From Actinobacillus capsulatus DSM 19761 (GTDB taxonomy: Bacteria; Pseudomonadota; Gammaproteobacteria; Enterobacterales; Pasteurellaceae), in contig NZ_KB893932.1 in the NCBI RefSeq assembly GCF_000374285.1, positions 1 through 64,000 on the forward strand: a stretch of DNA of 64,000 bases. The letters are read 5' to 3'. The position numbers and the translations under genes were made by a program. This document shows positions 54,583 through 63,790 of this stretch, piece by piece. Each line of letters opens with the position of its first letter. The stretch's first letter is position 1. A model generated the notes under the pieces. That model was not told where the DNA came from, made no database searches, and saw only the letters and a list, made by a program, of their open reading frames with translations.

Positions 54583-56148
54583 ATGTATTTACAACAGATT
54601 GAAATCAGCGGCTTTCGAGGTATTAATCAGCTCACATTACAATTGCGTCCGAATATGGTCTTGATTGGTGAAAACGCTTGGGGTAAATCCAGTTTACTGG
54701 ATGCTCTCAGCCATATCTTCAATATCAAAGGCGAGCTTTATCAATTTAGTGAATCGGACTTCCACCAACAATATCATGCCACAACTAAGGCGGAGCAAAT
54801 CCGCCTATTGTTCACCTTCTGTGCCGAACATGAGGACGAATGTCAGGCTGATATTCATCAGCCTTATTGTCACCTTTTTTATCCGGATGAAAAAGGCAAG
54901 CTTTGTATTAAGCTGCAAGTTTCCGGTAAACTCCTAAATGGCGTTATTGAAACTGACTACTGTTTTCTAGATAACTCCGCCAAACCGCTAAAGGTTGCCA
55001 ATCATGAAGAAATTATTCTTTCGATTATCAATCACTCACCCGTTTACCGCTTTAGGGATGCCCGTTTAAATAAATTCTCGCCGCTTGAAACATTTTCTCC
55101 TCATATCGAAAATGAGCAAGATACTATCCAAAGCGAATTGCAAGCACTCTCTTTATTATTGCGCTATTACTTTTTAAGTATCAAAAGTCGTCAACAATTA
55201 GCCGATGCGCTGCAAGACACTTCCGTGCTATGGGAAAGAGTCAAATCACTTTGCTTACGTTTAAAACAAGATCAAAGCGGAGAACTGACTCATAAGGTAC
55301 GCACTCACCTTTCCTCACTATTTATAATCAGTCAGAAATTACGCCGTGTTGAAAAGCCGATTATCTTATTTGAAGATCTCGAAGCACGTTTACACCCCCG
55401 TATGATTGCGATCTTTTGGGAATTGGTAAATTATTTACCAGTACAACGCATCACCACCACCAATTCAATGGAATTACTTTCTCAAGTGCCGTTACGAGAA
55501 ATTAGCCGTTTAGTGCGTTATCGAGATCATACCGAGGCATATTCGCTTGCACATAGTTCGTTGGGCAAAGAAGACCTACGTAAACTGACCTTTCATATTC
55601 ACTACAATCGAGGTTTAGCTTTATTTTCTCGAGCATGGATTTTAGTCGAAGGCGAAACGGAAGTTTGGATTCTAACCGAGCTGGCAAATTTACTGGATAT
55701 TAATTTGGAAATGGAAGGAATTCGGATAGTGGAATTTGCCCAATGCGGCTTACGCCCGTTAATTAAATACGCCAAAGCGATGGGCATTGAATGGTACGTA
55801 TTGACCGACGGTGATCAAGCGGGCGAAAAATATGCCGATATTGCCAAAAGCATGTTGCAGGAAAACGAACACCCAAGTAAACATTTGACCGTCATTCCAC
55901 GCCAAGATATCGAACATTTTTTCTATCACGAAGGACTAAGGGAAGTATTTGTGCGTCTTGCCCGTTGGCAACCGAGAGATCATAAATACCCGACCAAAAC
56001 CATTATCAAACGAGCGATTCAGTACACCTCAAAACCAGATTTAGCGATTGCGATTTCAACTGAAATCAAACAACGAGGCAATCAAGCGATTCCTCGCTTA
56101 TTTAGAAAGCTGTTTATTAAAGTCTTGAAACTTATCAAAGAGCAATAA
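54583..56148 (+). CDS. ATP-dependent OLD-family protein with TOPRIM domain (YbjD-like)
   Basis: 521 residues with an N-terminal AAA-type ATPase: Walker A in IGENAWGKSSLLDALS and the Walker B-like ILFEDLEARLHPRM. A C-terminal TOPRIM domain follows: AWILVEGETEVWIL and YVLTDGDQAGEKY supply the catalytic Glu and DxD. The layout is that of overcoming-lysogenization-defect nucleases; the closest namesake is E. coli YbjD. It follows ppnN by 12 bases with a GAGGGGGG site and probably shares its promoter. No GajB-like helicase is adjacent, so a Gabija system is not supported. Confidence 0.85.
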   Translation: MYLQQIEISGFRGINQLTLQLRPNMVLIGENAWGKSSLLDALSHIFNIKGELYQFSESDFHQQYHATTKAEQIRLLFTFCAEHEDECQADIHQPYCHLFYPDEKGKLCIKLQVSGKLLNGVIETDYCFLDNSAKPLKVANHEEIILSIINHSPVYRFRDARLNKFSPLETFSPHIENEQDTIQSELQALSLLLRYYFLSIKSRQQLADALQDTSVLWERVKSLCLRLKQDQSGELTHKVRTHLSSLFIISQKLRRVEKPIILFEDLEARLHPRMIAIFWELVNYLPVQRITTTNSMELLSQVPLREISRLVRYRDHTEAYSLAHSSLGKEDLRKLTFHIHYNRGLALFSRAWILVEGETEVWILTELANLLDINLEMEGIRIVEFAQCGLRPLIKYAKAMGIEWYVLTDGDQAGEKYADIAKSMLQENEHPSKHLTVIPRQDIEHFFYHEGLREVFVRLARWQPRDHKYPTKTIIKRAIQYTSKPDLAIAISTEIKQRGNQAIPRLFRKLFIKVLKLIKEQ

Positions 56149-56151
56149 ACA

Positions 56152-56197
56152 ACAAGCGGTTAAATTTACAAAATTTTTTGCAAATGTAACCGCTTGT
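56152..56197. terminator. Inverted USS pair between the YbjD-like gene and acyP
   Basis: ACAAGCGGTTA (56152-56162) pairs with TAACCGCTTGT (56187-56197), with AAATTT / TTTTTTGCAAAT flanks. It separates converging genes. Confidence 0.75.
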
Positions 56198-56218
56198 CTG
56201 ATTCCAAATTAACTATAA

Positions 56219-56491
56219 CTAACGTCGGATTTCGAAGCGTTCGAATTGTTCCGAACCTTGATAACTTTGTTCAATTAAATTACGCACGGCAGATGTCGGA
56301 GGGCCTTTTTGTAACCAGCTTCTGAACGCAGCCATTTGCGCTTCGCTACCAATGGCAACCACTTCCACCGAGCCTTCAGGGCGATTTTTCACATAACCTT
56401 TAATGCCGATTTTTCCTGCCTCTTGTAGCGTGAAGAATCGAAAGCCAACACCTTGTACGTGCCCGGTCACAATAAACAGTTTCTGCTGCAT
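56219..56491 (-). CDS. acyP: Acylphosphatase
   Basis: Hydrolyses acyl phosphates. 90 residues with the phosphate loop GHVQGVGFRFFT (active-site arginine in GFR) and the asparagine in GYVKNRPEGSVEV. Slightly shorter than some homologues but complete. It lies 17 bases downstream of the glycerate kinase gene and probably shares its transcript. Confidence 0.95.
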   Translation of the reverse strand: MQQKLFIVTGHVQGVGFRFFTLQEAGKIGIKGYVKNRPEGSVEVVAIGSEAQMAAFRSWLQKGPPTSAVRNLIEQSYQGSEQFERFEIRR

Positions 56492-56508
56492 AAGCCCTCC
56501 GTCAATTT

Positions 56509-57642
56509 CTACATTTTCAATTTAATTAAACGTGCGACATTTTCTGCGCTAGACTCCAAGTTTTCTCGTCCTTGTTTTAAGGTTTCTTCAAGTGAGTTTA
56601 ATTGACGAATAATCGGGAATACCGCATCAATGCCATGTTGATAGACCACATTGTAATCTTCTCGTAAGCAACCGACAATCGCAATCACCGGCACACCAAA
56701 TTGTTTTGCCGTTTTTGCCACACCGACCGGTGTTTTACCGGCAATACTTTGTGCGTCCATACGTCCCTCGCCGGTAATCACTAAATCCGCATCTTGGATA
56801 TGCTCCGCCAAACGAGTCGCTTCGATAATGATTTGTACACCTGCTTTAAGCTGCACGTTCGGCAGTAATAATAAACCACCGCCCATACCGCCTGCTGCAC
56901 CTGCGCCGGCATGATTAGCTATCGCAATCCCTTGCTGAGCTAATGCGATATCCGCAAAATGCGCCAAAGCATTATCCAAGGTTTGAACCATCTCCGGCGT
57001 TGCACCTTTTTGCGGACCAAACACTGCCGAAGCACCACGCTCGCCACATAATGGGTTATTTACATCGCACGCCACTTCAAACTCAACACTTTGTAAACGA
57101 GGATCTAAATTTTCTAACGAAATCTGGCTGATTTGTTGTAGCTGTTCGCCCCCAAAACCGATTTCCTCACCTGCGGCATTTTTGAAAGAAGCACCGAGCG
57201 CTTGTAACATACCGACACCACCATCATTGGTCGCACTACCACCAATGCCTAACAGAATTTTTTTCACGCCCAAATCTAACGCTTTTTTGATTAATTCACC
57301 AGTACCAAAACTGGTGGTTTTAAGCGGATTACGTTGCTCAAAAGGTACAAGATGTAAACCGGAAGCCGCCGCCATTTCAATAAAAGCGGTCTGTTTATCA
57401 CCCGAAACACCCAAAAAACCGGTCGCTTTATTGCCGAGCGGCGCAGTGACTTTAACTTCTAACAGCTCACCTTTAGTCGCATCAATTAATGACTGAACCG
57501 AACCTTCACCGCCATCTGCCATCGGCACCTTGATGTATTGCGCATCAGGGAAAATACGTCTGAAACCGCCTTCAATAGATTGCGCTACTTCAAGCGCAGT
57601 AAGGCTTTCTTTAAATGAATCGGGAGCAATAACAATTTTCAT
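56509..57642 (-). CDS. glxK: Glycerate kinase (GarK/GlxK family)
   Basis: Phosphorylates D-glycerate to a phosphoglycerate. 377 residues, the usual length. Start KIVIAPDSFKESLTALEVAQ, then VPMADGGEGSVQSLIDA, LGIGGSATNDGGVGMLQALG and DLVITGEGRMDAQS are the family blocks. Directly after the GntP-type gene (10 bases), the same order as H. influenzae HI0092-HI0091. Whether the product is 2- or 3-phosphoglycerate cannot be read from sequence. Confidence 0.95.
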   Translation of the reverse strand: MKIVIAPDSFKESLTALEVAQSIEGGFRRIFPDAQYIKVPMADGGEGSVQSLIDATKGELLEVKVTAPLGNKATGFLGVSGDKQTAFIEMAAASGLHLVPFEQRNPLKTTSFGTGELIKKALDLGVKKILLGIGGSATNDGGVGMLQALGASFKNAAGEEIGFGGEQLQQISQISLENLDPRLQSVEFEVACDVNNPLCGERGASAVFGPQKGATPEMVQTLDNALAHFADIALAQQGIAIANHAGAGAAGGMGGGLLLLPNVQLKAGVQIIIEATRLAEHIQDADLVITGEGRMDAQSIAGKTPVGVAKTAKQFGVPVIAIVGCLREDYNVVYQHGIDAVFPIIRQLNSLEETLKQGRENLESSAENVARLIKLKM

Positions 57643-57652
57643 ATTTTACCTC

Positions 57653-58915
57653 TTAGAATAATTTAAACACGCCAAATACCAAGGTTGAAACGATAGTCAT
57701 AATTAAACCGACCGCTGTTTCATACGGAATTAATTTTAAGCGTTCTTTCATCTCCATATTGACGCTTCCGCCGGTGGCGTGGAAAAAAGAACCGTGCGGC
57801 ATATGGTCAAATACGGTCGCACCGGCGTGAATCATTGCTGCACCAGCCAATGCACTTACACCTAATTCTATTAAGGTTGCACTAAATACGTTTGACGCCA
57901 CCACCGTACCTGCTGTAGTTGAAGCGGTTGCCAATGACATTAACGCCCCTGAAATCGGTGCAAGTAAATAAGACGGCAAACCTGAAGCAGTTAGAGCTTC
58001 AATTAACACATCTTTTAAACCCGAATTGGCAATAATGCCGGCTAATGCCCCCGTACCTAATAACATCACGGCGACCGGTGACATTTTTAACAAACCTGAA
58101 GTAGCAAATTGATTCACTTGTTTTAATTTGCCCATCGCCAACGCACCGACTAAACCGCCAAACGGTAATGCGATCAGCGGGTCAATTTTTATATCTGCAA
58201 TAGGACGTAACACTAATAAGATAATCGCACAAAGCGGAGCGGCAATTGCCGGTAGAAAAGCGGGTAAATTTTGTAGATTATTTGCAGAAACTTCGTTATC
58301 CGCCACTTTTGAACCTTTGTTGATCAGACGTTTGGCTAAAAAATAGGTCAGAATAATACCGAAGATTGCCGGAAGGATACCTGCTGCCATCACAGAGGTT
58401 AACGGTAAATGGAAAGCGTCTGAAGCGGCAATTGCATTTGGATTCGGTGACATAATGTTACCTGCTTTACCGCCACCAATCATCGCTAATAAAATAGCCG
58501 GTTTCGATAAATTACCACGTTTCGCTAACGCTAATGCAATTGGTGAAACAGTAATCACCGCCACGTCCACAAATACCCCAACAGCGGTTAAAATCATGGT
58601 TGAAAGTACTAGCGCAAGCAATGCTCGTGTTTCGCCTAATTTTTTCACGATAGTTTCGGCGATGGTACTTGCCGCACCGGATTCAATTAATACACCGGCT
58701 AATACACCCGCAGCTAAGATCCGCATGACCGCCGTGGTAATCCCTTGTGCACCGCCAATCATTAAGCTCACGGTTTGCGACAGATCCGCACCACTGATTA
58801 AACCACCGACCAATGCACCAATTAACATACCGTATGCTGGCGGTACTTTCTTTAAGATTAAAACTATCGCGACTGATAGTGCTACAACAGCACCGACTGC
58901 AGTTACCGCAACCAT
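57653..58915 (-). CDS. GntP-family transporter, probably D-glycerate or gluconate type
   Basis: 420 residues, about 12 membrane helices. GALVGGLISGADLSQTVSLM near the N terminus, PAILLAMIGGGKAGNIMSPN and IHAGATVFDHMPHGSFFHAT are conserved in the family. Co-transcribed with glycerate kinase, so glycerate is the likely substrate by context; gluconate or a sugar acid is possible. Upstream regulator gene cdaR supports control by glycerate. Confidence 0.88.
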   Translation of the reverse strand: MVAVTAVGAVVALSVAIVLILKKVPPAYGMLIGALVGGLISGADLSQTVSLMIGGAQGITTAVMRILAAGVLAGVLIESGAASTIAETIVKKLGETRALLALVLSTMILTAVGVFVDVAVITVSPIALALAKRGNLSKPAILLAMIGGGKAGNIMSPNPNAIAASDAFHLPLTSVMAAGILPAIFGIILTYFLAKRLINKGSKVADNEVSANNLQNLPAFLPAIAAPLCAIILLVLRPIADIKIDPLIALPFGGLVGALAMGKLKQVNQFATSGLLKMSPVAVMLLGTGALAGIIANSGLKDVLIEALTASGLPSYLLAPISGALMSLATASTTAGTVVASNVFSATLIELGVSALAGAAMIHAGATVFDHMPHGSFFHATGGSVNMEMKERLKLIPYETAVGLIMTIVSTLVFGVFKLF

Positions 58916-59051
58916 AATGTTCTCCTTAATACCAAAAACATAAATACAAAAATGAATTGTTCGGCATTATGCGGATTTTTAATGGAAAGTCGTTAGTGAA
59001 AATTACAAAAAATAGCGAGTTACACTGGCTAATATTGTAAAATTCAACAAA

Positions 59052-60164
59052 TCAAGGCATTAAAATCGCACCTAAATATAAAATAAATTTATCTTCTATC
59101 TTATTGAAAGATAAAGAAGTTATTTGTTCGATTCGTTCTAAACGATAACGTAAGGTATTTTGATGAATAAACAATTTTTCCGAAGCGTGAACCAGATCAC
59201 AATTTGACAAAAAATATTGCTGCAAACTTTTAAACAGCACGTTTTTCTCATCTTGAGAAATTAACTGTTGAACCGGTGTAAATAATTCTTTGGCTTGCCA
59301 CGAATGAGAAAAATCAGCTAATAGCGCCTGTAAGCGATAAGCTTCAAAACAGATAATCTGCTTCTTCGTATGATTATTTTCCGCATACGCTAAGGTGTGT
59401 AATGCAGACTGATAAGAAAAATGCGCTTCGACAAAATGTCCAACCTGACAACCGATCACCATACGATAATCCGTTTCAACCGTTTGTGACGGAAACAACT
59501 GGTTAAGTGTTTTATGTTTTTGGCGCTGAAGTAATTCTTCTACCGGTAGCAGCAAAACTAATTTATCTAAATCAACCACAACAACACTGGCATTCTGTTG
59601 CTGCTGCTCTAAATGTAATAAAACGGTCTGTAATTCTTCCGAAGTAGGCTTATTTAATTTGATAATAATCGCAGCCAATGCTTGAGCCGGATTTAAATTA
59701 AAGAAACGAGCTTGTTGCTCTGTTTGTTCTCTATTTAAGCTACCTTTTAATAATTGGCGAATAAATTCTTCTTTATAGCGGCGCTGCCAACGTTCCGTTT
59801 CCAAAACGATCGCTTGTTCGACAATTAATTCCGCCGCCATAGTGACTAATTCTGCATAATGACGAACTGCCTCCGGTGCGCCTGAAATGCCGATAACACC
59901 GATTGTTTTACCTAAATATCGAATCGGTAAATTCAGCCCTTCTCTCGCTTCATAGTTCCACTGTTTTGCTAATTTTTCATCAATTTCAACCGCTTGATTA
60001 TGTCGTAATACAATTACGGCGCCAGTATGACGCTCACCTATGCGGCTCGGGTCTCCAGAAGCAATAATAATGCCCTGTTCGTCCATCACATTCACCGAGT
60101 TCGGAATAATTTGCATGGTGCGTTTGACAATAGCTTGTGCGGTTTGTTTGTCTAGTTTCATCAT
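59052..60164 (-). CDS. cdaR: Sugar-diacid/glycerate-responsive regulator CdaR
   Basis: 370 residues from ATG 60164 with AGAAGAA upstream; the frame reaches 60260 but the extra segment includes a USS and looks untranslated. N-terminal sensor (MQIIPNSVNVMDEQGIIIAS, SRIGERHTGAVIVL), a GGDEF-like middle and a PucR-type C-terminal helix-turn-helix (ASEKLFIHQNTLRYRLERIE). In E. coli CdaR activates garate, glucarate and galactarate genes in response to glycerate. It lies upstream of the GntP-glycerate kinase pair. Confidence 0.92.
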   Translation of the reverse strand: MMKLDKQTAQAIVKRTMQIIPNSVNVMDEQGIIIASGDPSRIGERHTGAVIVLRHNQAVEIDEKLAKQWNYEAREGLNLPIRYLGKTIGVIGISGAPEAVRHYAELVTMAAELIVEQAIVLETERWQRRYKEEFIRQLLKGSLNREQTEQQARFFNLNPAQALAAIIIKLNKPTSEELQTVLLHLEQQQQNASVVVVDLDKLVLLLPVEELLQRQKHKTLNQLFPSQTVETDYRMVIGCQVGHFVEAHFSYQSALHTLAYAENNHTKKQIICFEAYRLQALLADFSHSWQAKELFTPVQQLISQDEKNVLFKSLQQYFLSNCDLVHASEKLFIHQNTLRYRLERIEQITSLSFNKIEDKFILYLGAILMP

Positions 60165-60194
60165 TTCTTCTCTAATTAACGCTAAAAATAAGCG

Positions 60195-60204
60195 ACAAGC
60201 GGTC
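60195..60204 (+). repeat. DNA uptake signal in the cdaR leader
   Basis: ACAAGCGGTCAAATTTTTCC then TTTTTTGCAAAG: the best match in the window to the fully extended USS. Confidence 0.8.
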
Positions 60205-60287
60205 AAATTTTTCCAATTTTTTGCAAAGAAATCAGAAAAAACAAATCGCTTAAAAAACAATCCCCTGACAAGCAGGGGATATAAAGG

Positions 60288-61925
60288 TTAGTGTTTAAGA
60301 ATATATAGGTTACGCAATAAAATGTCATCTTGCGGATCTTTGCCACTATAGCCTTTTACATACGGTTTGACTAAACGTGGGTTCACATAGTTATAAATCG
60401 GCACGATAGCGTAATCGTCCGCAAGTACTTTTTCCGCTTTCGCATAAGCGGTCGCTCTGCCTTCCGCATCCGCCGCTTGATAAGACTCCGCTACCGCATC
60501 ATCATACGCTTTACTTGCATAACCTGTTTTGTTATTACTTGAATCCGATAGGAAATAAGTCACGAAAGTGCTTGCTTGGTTATAATCTGCCGACCAACCC
60601 GCACGCGCTAAATCATACTTACCTTCACGGCGTGTATCTAAATAGGTTTTCCATTCTTGATTTTCTAATTCAACTTGAACTAGCCCTTTAGTATTGGCTT
60701 TCCATAATGAAGCGGCTGCAATCGCAATTTTTTTATGGTTGTCATTGGTGTTGTATAAAATTGAGAATTTCAACGGATTCGCTTTGCTGAACCCAGCTTC
60801 TTCTAATAATTTAACCGCTTGTGCATTACGCTCTGCCATTGCTTGCTGACTATATTCAGGCGATTGAATTTTCTGCCCTTCGTGAATATAGGTCGGCGTG
60901 AACACATAAGTCGGCGTTTGCCCTTGTCCTAGTACTTTATCAGTGATAATCGTACGATCGAGCGCTAAATTTAATGCTTTACGTACTCGAAGATCATCAA
61001 ACGGTTTTCTATTCAAATTGATTTCATACAAATAAGTAGAAAGCGTTCTTGCGGTAAAAACTTCTTCCGGTAAATCTTTTTTCAACTTAGCAAACTGTTC
61101 CGGCGGTAACGTATAATTCGTTACATCTAAATCGCCCGCTTTATACCGAGCCACATCGGTAGTTGCATTCGGAATAGCTAAATATGTCGCTTTATTGATC
61201 ACAGTTTCTTTATCATTCCAATAATTGCTATTACGCTCAAACACAATTTTTTCATTGATAATGTGTTCTACTAATTTATACGCGCCGTTGCCAACTAAGT
61301 TCGCTTTTTTTGCCCAGCTATCGCCAAACTGTTCTACCACTTTTTTATTTACCGGTAATAACGATGAATGAGTGGTCAGCTCATTTGCGTAAGGAACCGA
61401 ATTAGTTAATGACAATACTAACGTATAGTCATCTATCGCTTTCACACCCAGTTCTTCCGGTTTTTTCTTGCCATCAATAATCTCTTGCGCATTTTCCACT
61501 TGTAAATAAGTCAGATAACTTGCGTAAGGCGAAGCGGTTAATGGATTGGCTAAACGCTGCCACGCATAGACAAAATCATGTGCTGTTACCGGATCTCCGT
61601 TCGCCCATTTTGCATTTTGACGCAATTTAAATGTCCATGTTTTGTAATCGGGTGAACTCTGCCAGCTCTCTGCCACACCAGCTTGTAATTTCCCTTCTTC
61701 ATCTTTAGTAATCAACCCTTCAAACAGCTGATAAGCGACTTGTGATTCAGGCACACCTTCTATTTTTTGTGGATCAAAACTGGCCGGCTCCGAGCCGTTA
61801 TTAATGATAATTTCTTGTTTTTCCGCCAATACCATTCCTTCCGGCACTTTTGCGGCAAAAGCCGTGCTGGATAAGCCAAGTACGATTGCGATATTTAATA
61901 ATGAGCGAGTCAGTTTTGTTTGCAT
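60288..61925 (-). CDS. oppA: Oligopeptide ABC transporter periplasmic binding protein
   Basis: 545 residues from ATG 61925 behind AAGGAATAA. The signal peptide is TKLTRSLLNIAIVLGLSSTA with FAA; the mature part has the SBP family 5 pattern: NNGSEPASFDPQKIEGVPES, YQLFEGLITKDEEGKLQAGV, GDPVTAHDFVYAWQR, RKPFDDLRVRKALNLALDR. It should bind peptides for an Opp importer, but no oppBCDF genes follow; the next gene on this strand is cdaR. An in-frame extension to 62036 has no signal-peptide sense. Confidence 0.94.
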   Translation of the reverse strand: MQTKLTRSLLNIAIVLGLSSTAFAAKVPEGMVLAEKQEIIINNGSEPASFDPQKIEGVPESQVAYQLFEGLITKDEEGKLQAGVAESWQSSPDYKTWTFKLRQNAKWANGDPVTAHDFVYAWQRLANPLTASPYASYLTYLQVENAQEIIDGKKKPEELGVKAIDDYTLVLSLTNSVPYANELTTHSSLLPVNKKVVEQFGDSWAKKANLVGNGAYKLVEHIINEKIVFERNSNYWNDKETVINKATYLAIPNATTDVARYKAGDLDVTNYTLPPEQFAKLKKDLPEEVFTARTLSTYLYEINLNRKPFDDLRVRKALNLALDRTIITDKVLGQGQTPTYVFTPTYIHEGQKIQSPEYSQQAMAERNAQAVKLLEEAGFSKANPLKFSILYNTNDNHKKIAIAAASLWKANTKGLVQVELENQEWKTYLDTRREGKYDLARAGWSADYNQASTFVTYFLSDSSNNKTGYASKAYDDAVAESYQAADAEGRATAYAKAEKVLADDYAIVPIYNYVNPRLVKPYVKGYSGKDPQDDILLRNLYILKH

Positions 61926-62371
61926 AATTATTCCTTTTTTTGAATAAATATATAAGATATATATCCTTAAAATTTTTAAAATAAAAAAATCACTTTGTAA
62001 AGTGTTATACCTTAATTTAGCTCGCTTTTTTTCCATTTTGTGATAGGAATCACCTTTTATTGAAAATAATTTAATAAATATAACTCAGGTAATCACGCTA
62101 TAAAGCCTAATAAAGCATAGATAAGCGTCTATACAGATTGAATAACTCAGAATAAAATTCTGTATTTTCTCAATAACAGGCATTTTGTTACTTACTCATT
62201 AGAATAAAAAACGCTATTTTTTATAAAAATAGCGTTTTACTTTCGTTTTTTTAACCGTTATATTCGTTAGCAACAATAAGCAAGCGGTTGTTTTTGCAAA
62301 AAATAAAGCAAATTTGACCGCTTATTTATTCATATGCATTCACAATATTTATTTTAGAGTTGGACAATATC
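61926..62371. other. Divergent region between oppA and leuC
   Basis: 446 bases, about 70% or more A+T by eye. It holds a two-way terminator-like hairpin (62207-62238) and an imperfect inverted USS pair (62282-62326: GCAAGCGGTTGTTTTTGCAA facing GCAAATTTGACCGCTTA). I see no leucine-codon leader peptide, so leu attenuation is not supported. Confidence 0.6.
62207..62238. terminator. Hairpin between oppA and leuC
   Basis: AAAACGCTATTTTT pairs with AAAAATAGCGTTTT around TATA, T-rich on both sides. Placed between divergent genes, it may be the end of an unseen transcript or a leader structure for leuC. Confidence 0.55.
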
Positions 62372-63781
62372 ATGGCAAAAACATTATACGAAAAACTATT
62401 TGATGCTCACGTTGTATATGAAGCCGCAGGCGAAACGCCGATTCTTTATATCAACCGCCATTTAATTCATGAAGTGACAAGCCCGCAAGCGTTTGACGGT
62501 TTACGTGTTGCCGGCCGCCAAGTTCGTCAAGTTAGCAAAACATTCGGCACAATGGATCACAGTATTTCTACCCAAGTGCGTGACGTAAATAAATTAGAAG
62601 GTCAGGCGAAAATCCAAGTTTTAGAATTAGCGAAAAACTGTGAAGCAAGTGGTATTTCGTTATTCGATATGCAAACCAAAGAACAAGGTATCGTACACGT
62701 AATGGGGCCGGAGCAAGGTTTAACCCTACCGGGTATGACAATTGTATGCGGCGACTCACATACCGCAACACACGGCGCATTCGGTGCATTAGCTTTCGGT
62801 ATTGGTACTTCTGAAGTAGAACACGTGCTTGCAACTCAAACATTAAAACAAGCTCGTGCAAAAAATATGAAAGTGGAAGTACGTGGTAAAGTGAATCCGG
62901 GTATTACCGCAAAAGATATCGTACTAGCAATCATTGGCAAAACAACCATGGCGGGCGGTACCGGCCACGTGGTGGAATTCTGCGGTGAAGCGATCCGTGA
63001 TTTATCGATGGAAGGTCGTATGACAGTATGTAATATGGCGATCGAGTTTGGTGCTAAAGCCGGTTTAGTTGCACCGGATGAAACAACATTCGCCTACTTA
63101 AAAGGCCGTCCGCACGCGCCAAAAGGTAAAGATTGGGACGATGCGGTTAAATATTGGAAAACCTTAAAATCAGACGATGATGCGATCTTTGACACGGTGG
63201 TGGTATTGGAAGCGAAAGATATTGCGCCGCAAGTAACTTGGGGAACCAACCCGGGTCAAGTTATCGGTATTGATCAAGTCGTACCAAACCCGGCTGAAAT
63301 GGCAGATCCGGTGACGAAAGCTTCTGCGGAAAAAGCATTGGCATACATTGGTTTAGAAGCCAACACGGATATGAAAGATATCCATATAGATCAAGTATTT
63401 ATCGGTTCTTGTACTAACTCTCGTATTGAAGATTTACGCGCGGCAGCGGCAGTGATGAAAGGTCGTAAAAAAGCAGATAACGTAAAACGTGTGCTGGTTG
63501 TACCGGGTTCTGGTTTAGTGAAAGCGCAAGCGGAAAAAGAAGGCTTAGATAAGATCTTTATTGAAGCGGGAGCAGAATGGCGTAACCCAGGCTGCTCAAT
63601 GTGTTTAGGTATGAACGATGACCGCTTAGGCGAATGGGAACGTTGTGCTTCAACCTCTAACCGTAACTTTGAAGGTCGCCAAGGTCGTAACGGTCGTACC
63701 CACTTAGTTAGCCCGGCAATGGCAGCTGCAGCGGCAATGTTTGGTAAATTTGTAGATATTCGTCACGTGGAATTAAATTAA
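62372..63781 (+). CDS. leuC: 3-isopropylmalate dehydratase large subunit
   Basis: With LeuD isomerises 2-isopropylmalate to 3-isopropylmalate. 469 residues from ATG 62372. [17 protein letters not shown] at the start, [20 protein letters not shown], and the three 4Fe-4S cysteines in GSCTNSR and GCSMCLGMN are present. No leuA or leuB lies upstream; the neighbour is oppA facing away, so leuCD start a separate unit. Confidence 0.98.
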   Translation: MAKTLYEKLFDAHVVYEAAGETPILYINRHLIHEVTSPQAFDGLRVAGRQVRQVSKTFGTMDHSISTQVRDVNKLEGQAKIQVLELAKNCEASGISLFDMQTKEQGIVHVMGPEQGLTLPGMTIVCGDSHTATHGAFGALAFGIGTSEVEHVLATQTLKQARAKNMKVEVRGKVNPGITAKDIVLAIIGKTTMAGGTGHVVEFCGEAIRDLSMEGRMTVCNMAIEFGAKAGLVAPDETTFAYLKGRPHAPKGKDWDDAVKYWKTLKSDDDAIFDTVVVLEAKDIAPQVTWGTNPGQVIGIDQVVPNPAEMADPVTKASAEKALAYIGLEANTDMKDIHIDQVFIGSCTNSRIEDLRAAAAVMKGRKKADNVKRVLVVPGSGLVKAQAEKEGLDKIFIEAGAEWRNPGCSMCLGMNDDRLGEWERCASTSNRNFEGRQGRNGRTHLVSPAMAAAAAMFGKFVDIRHVELN

Positions 63782-63790
63782 GGATAAAAA

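Noticed and set aside
54583-56148. Gabija-type defence system (GajA-like gene)
   Set aside because: The ATPase-TOPRIM layout is similar, but no UvrD-like GajB gene is next to it and the neighbours are ppnN and acyP. YbjD-like housekeeping OLD protein is the safer call.
61926-62371. Leucine attenuator or leader peptide before leuC
   Set aside because: I found no run of Leu codons in a short frame with a ribosome site. The hairpin at 62207-62238 alone is not enough.
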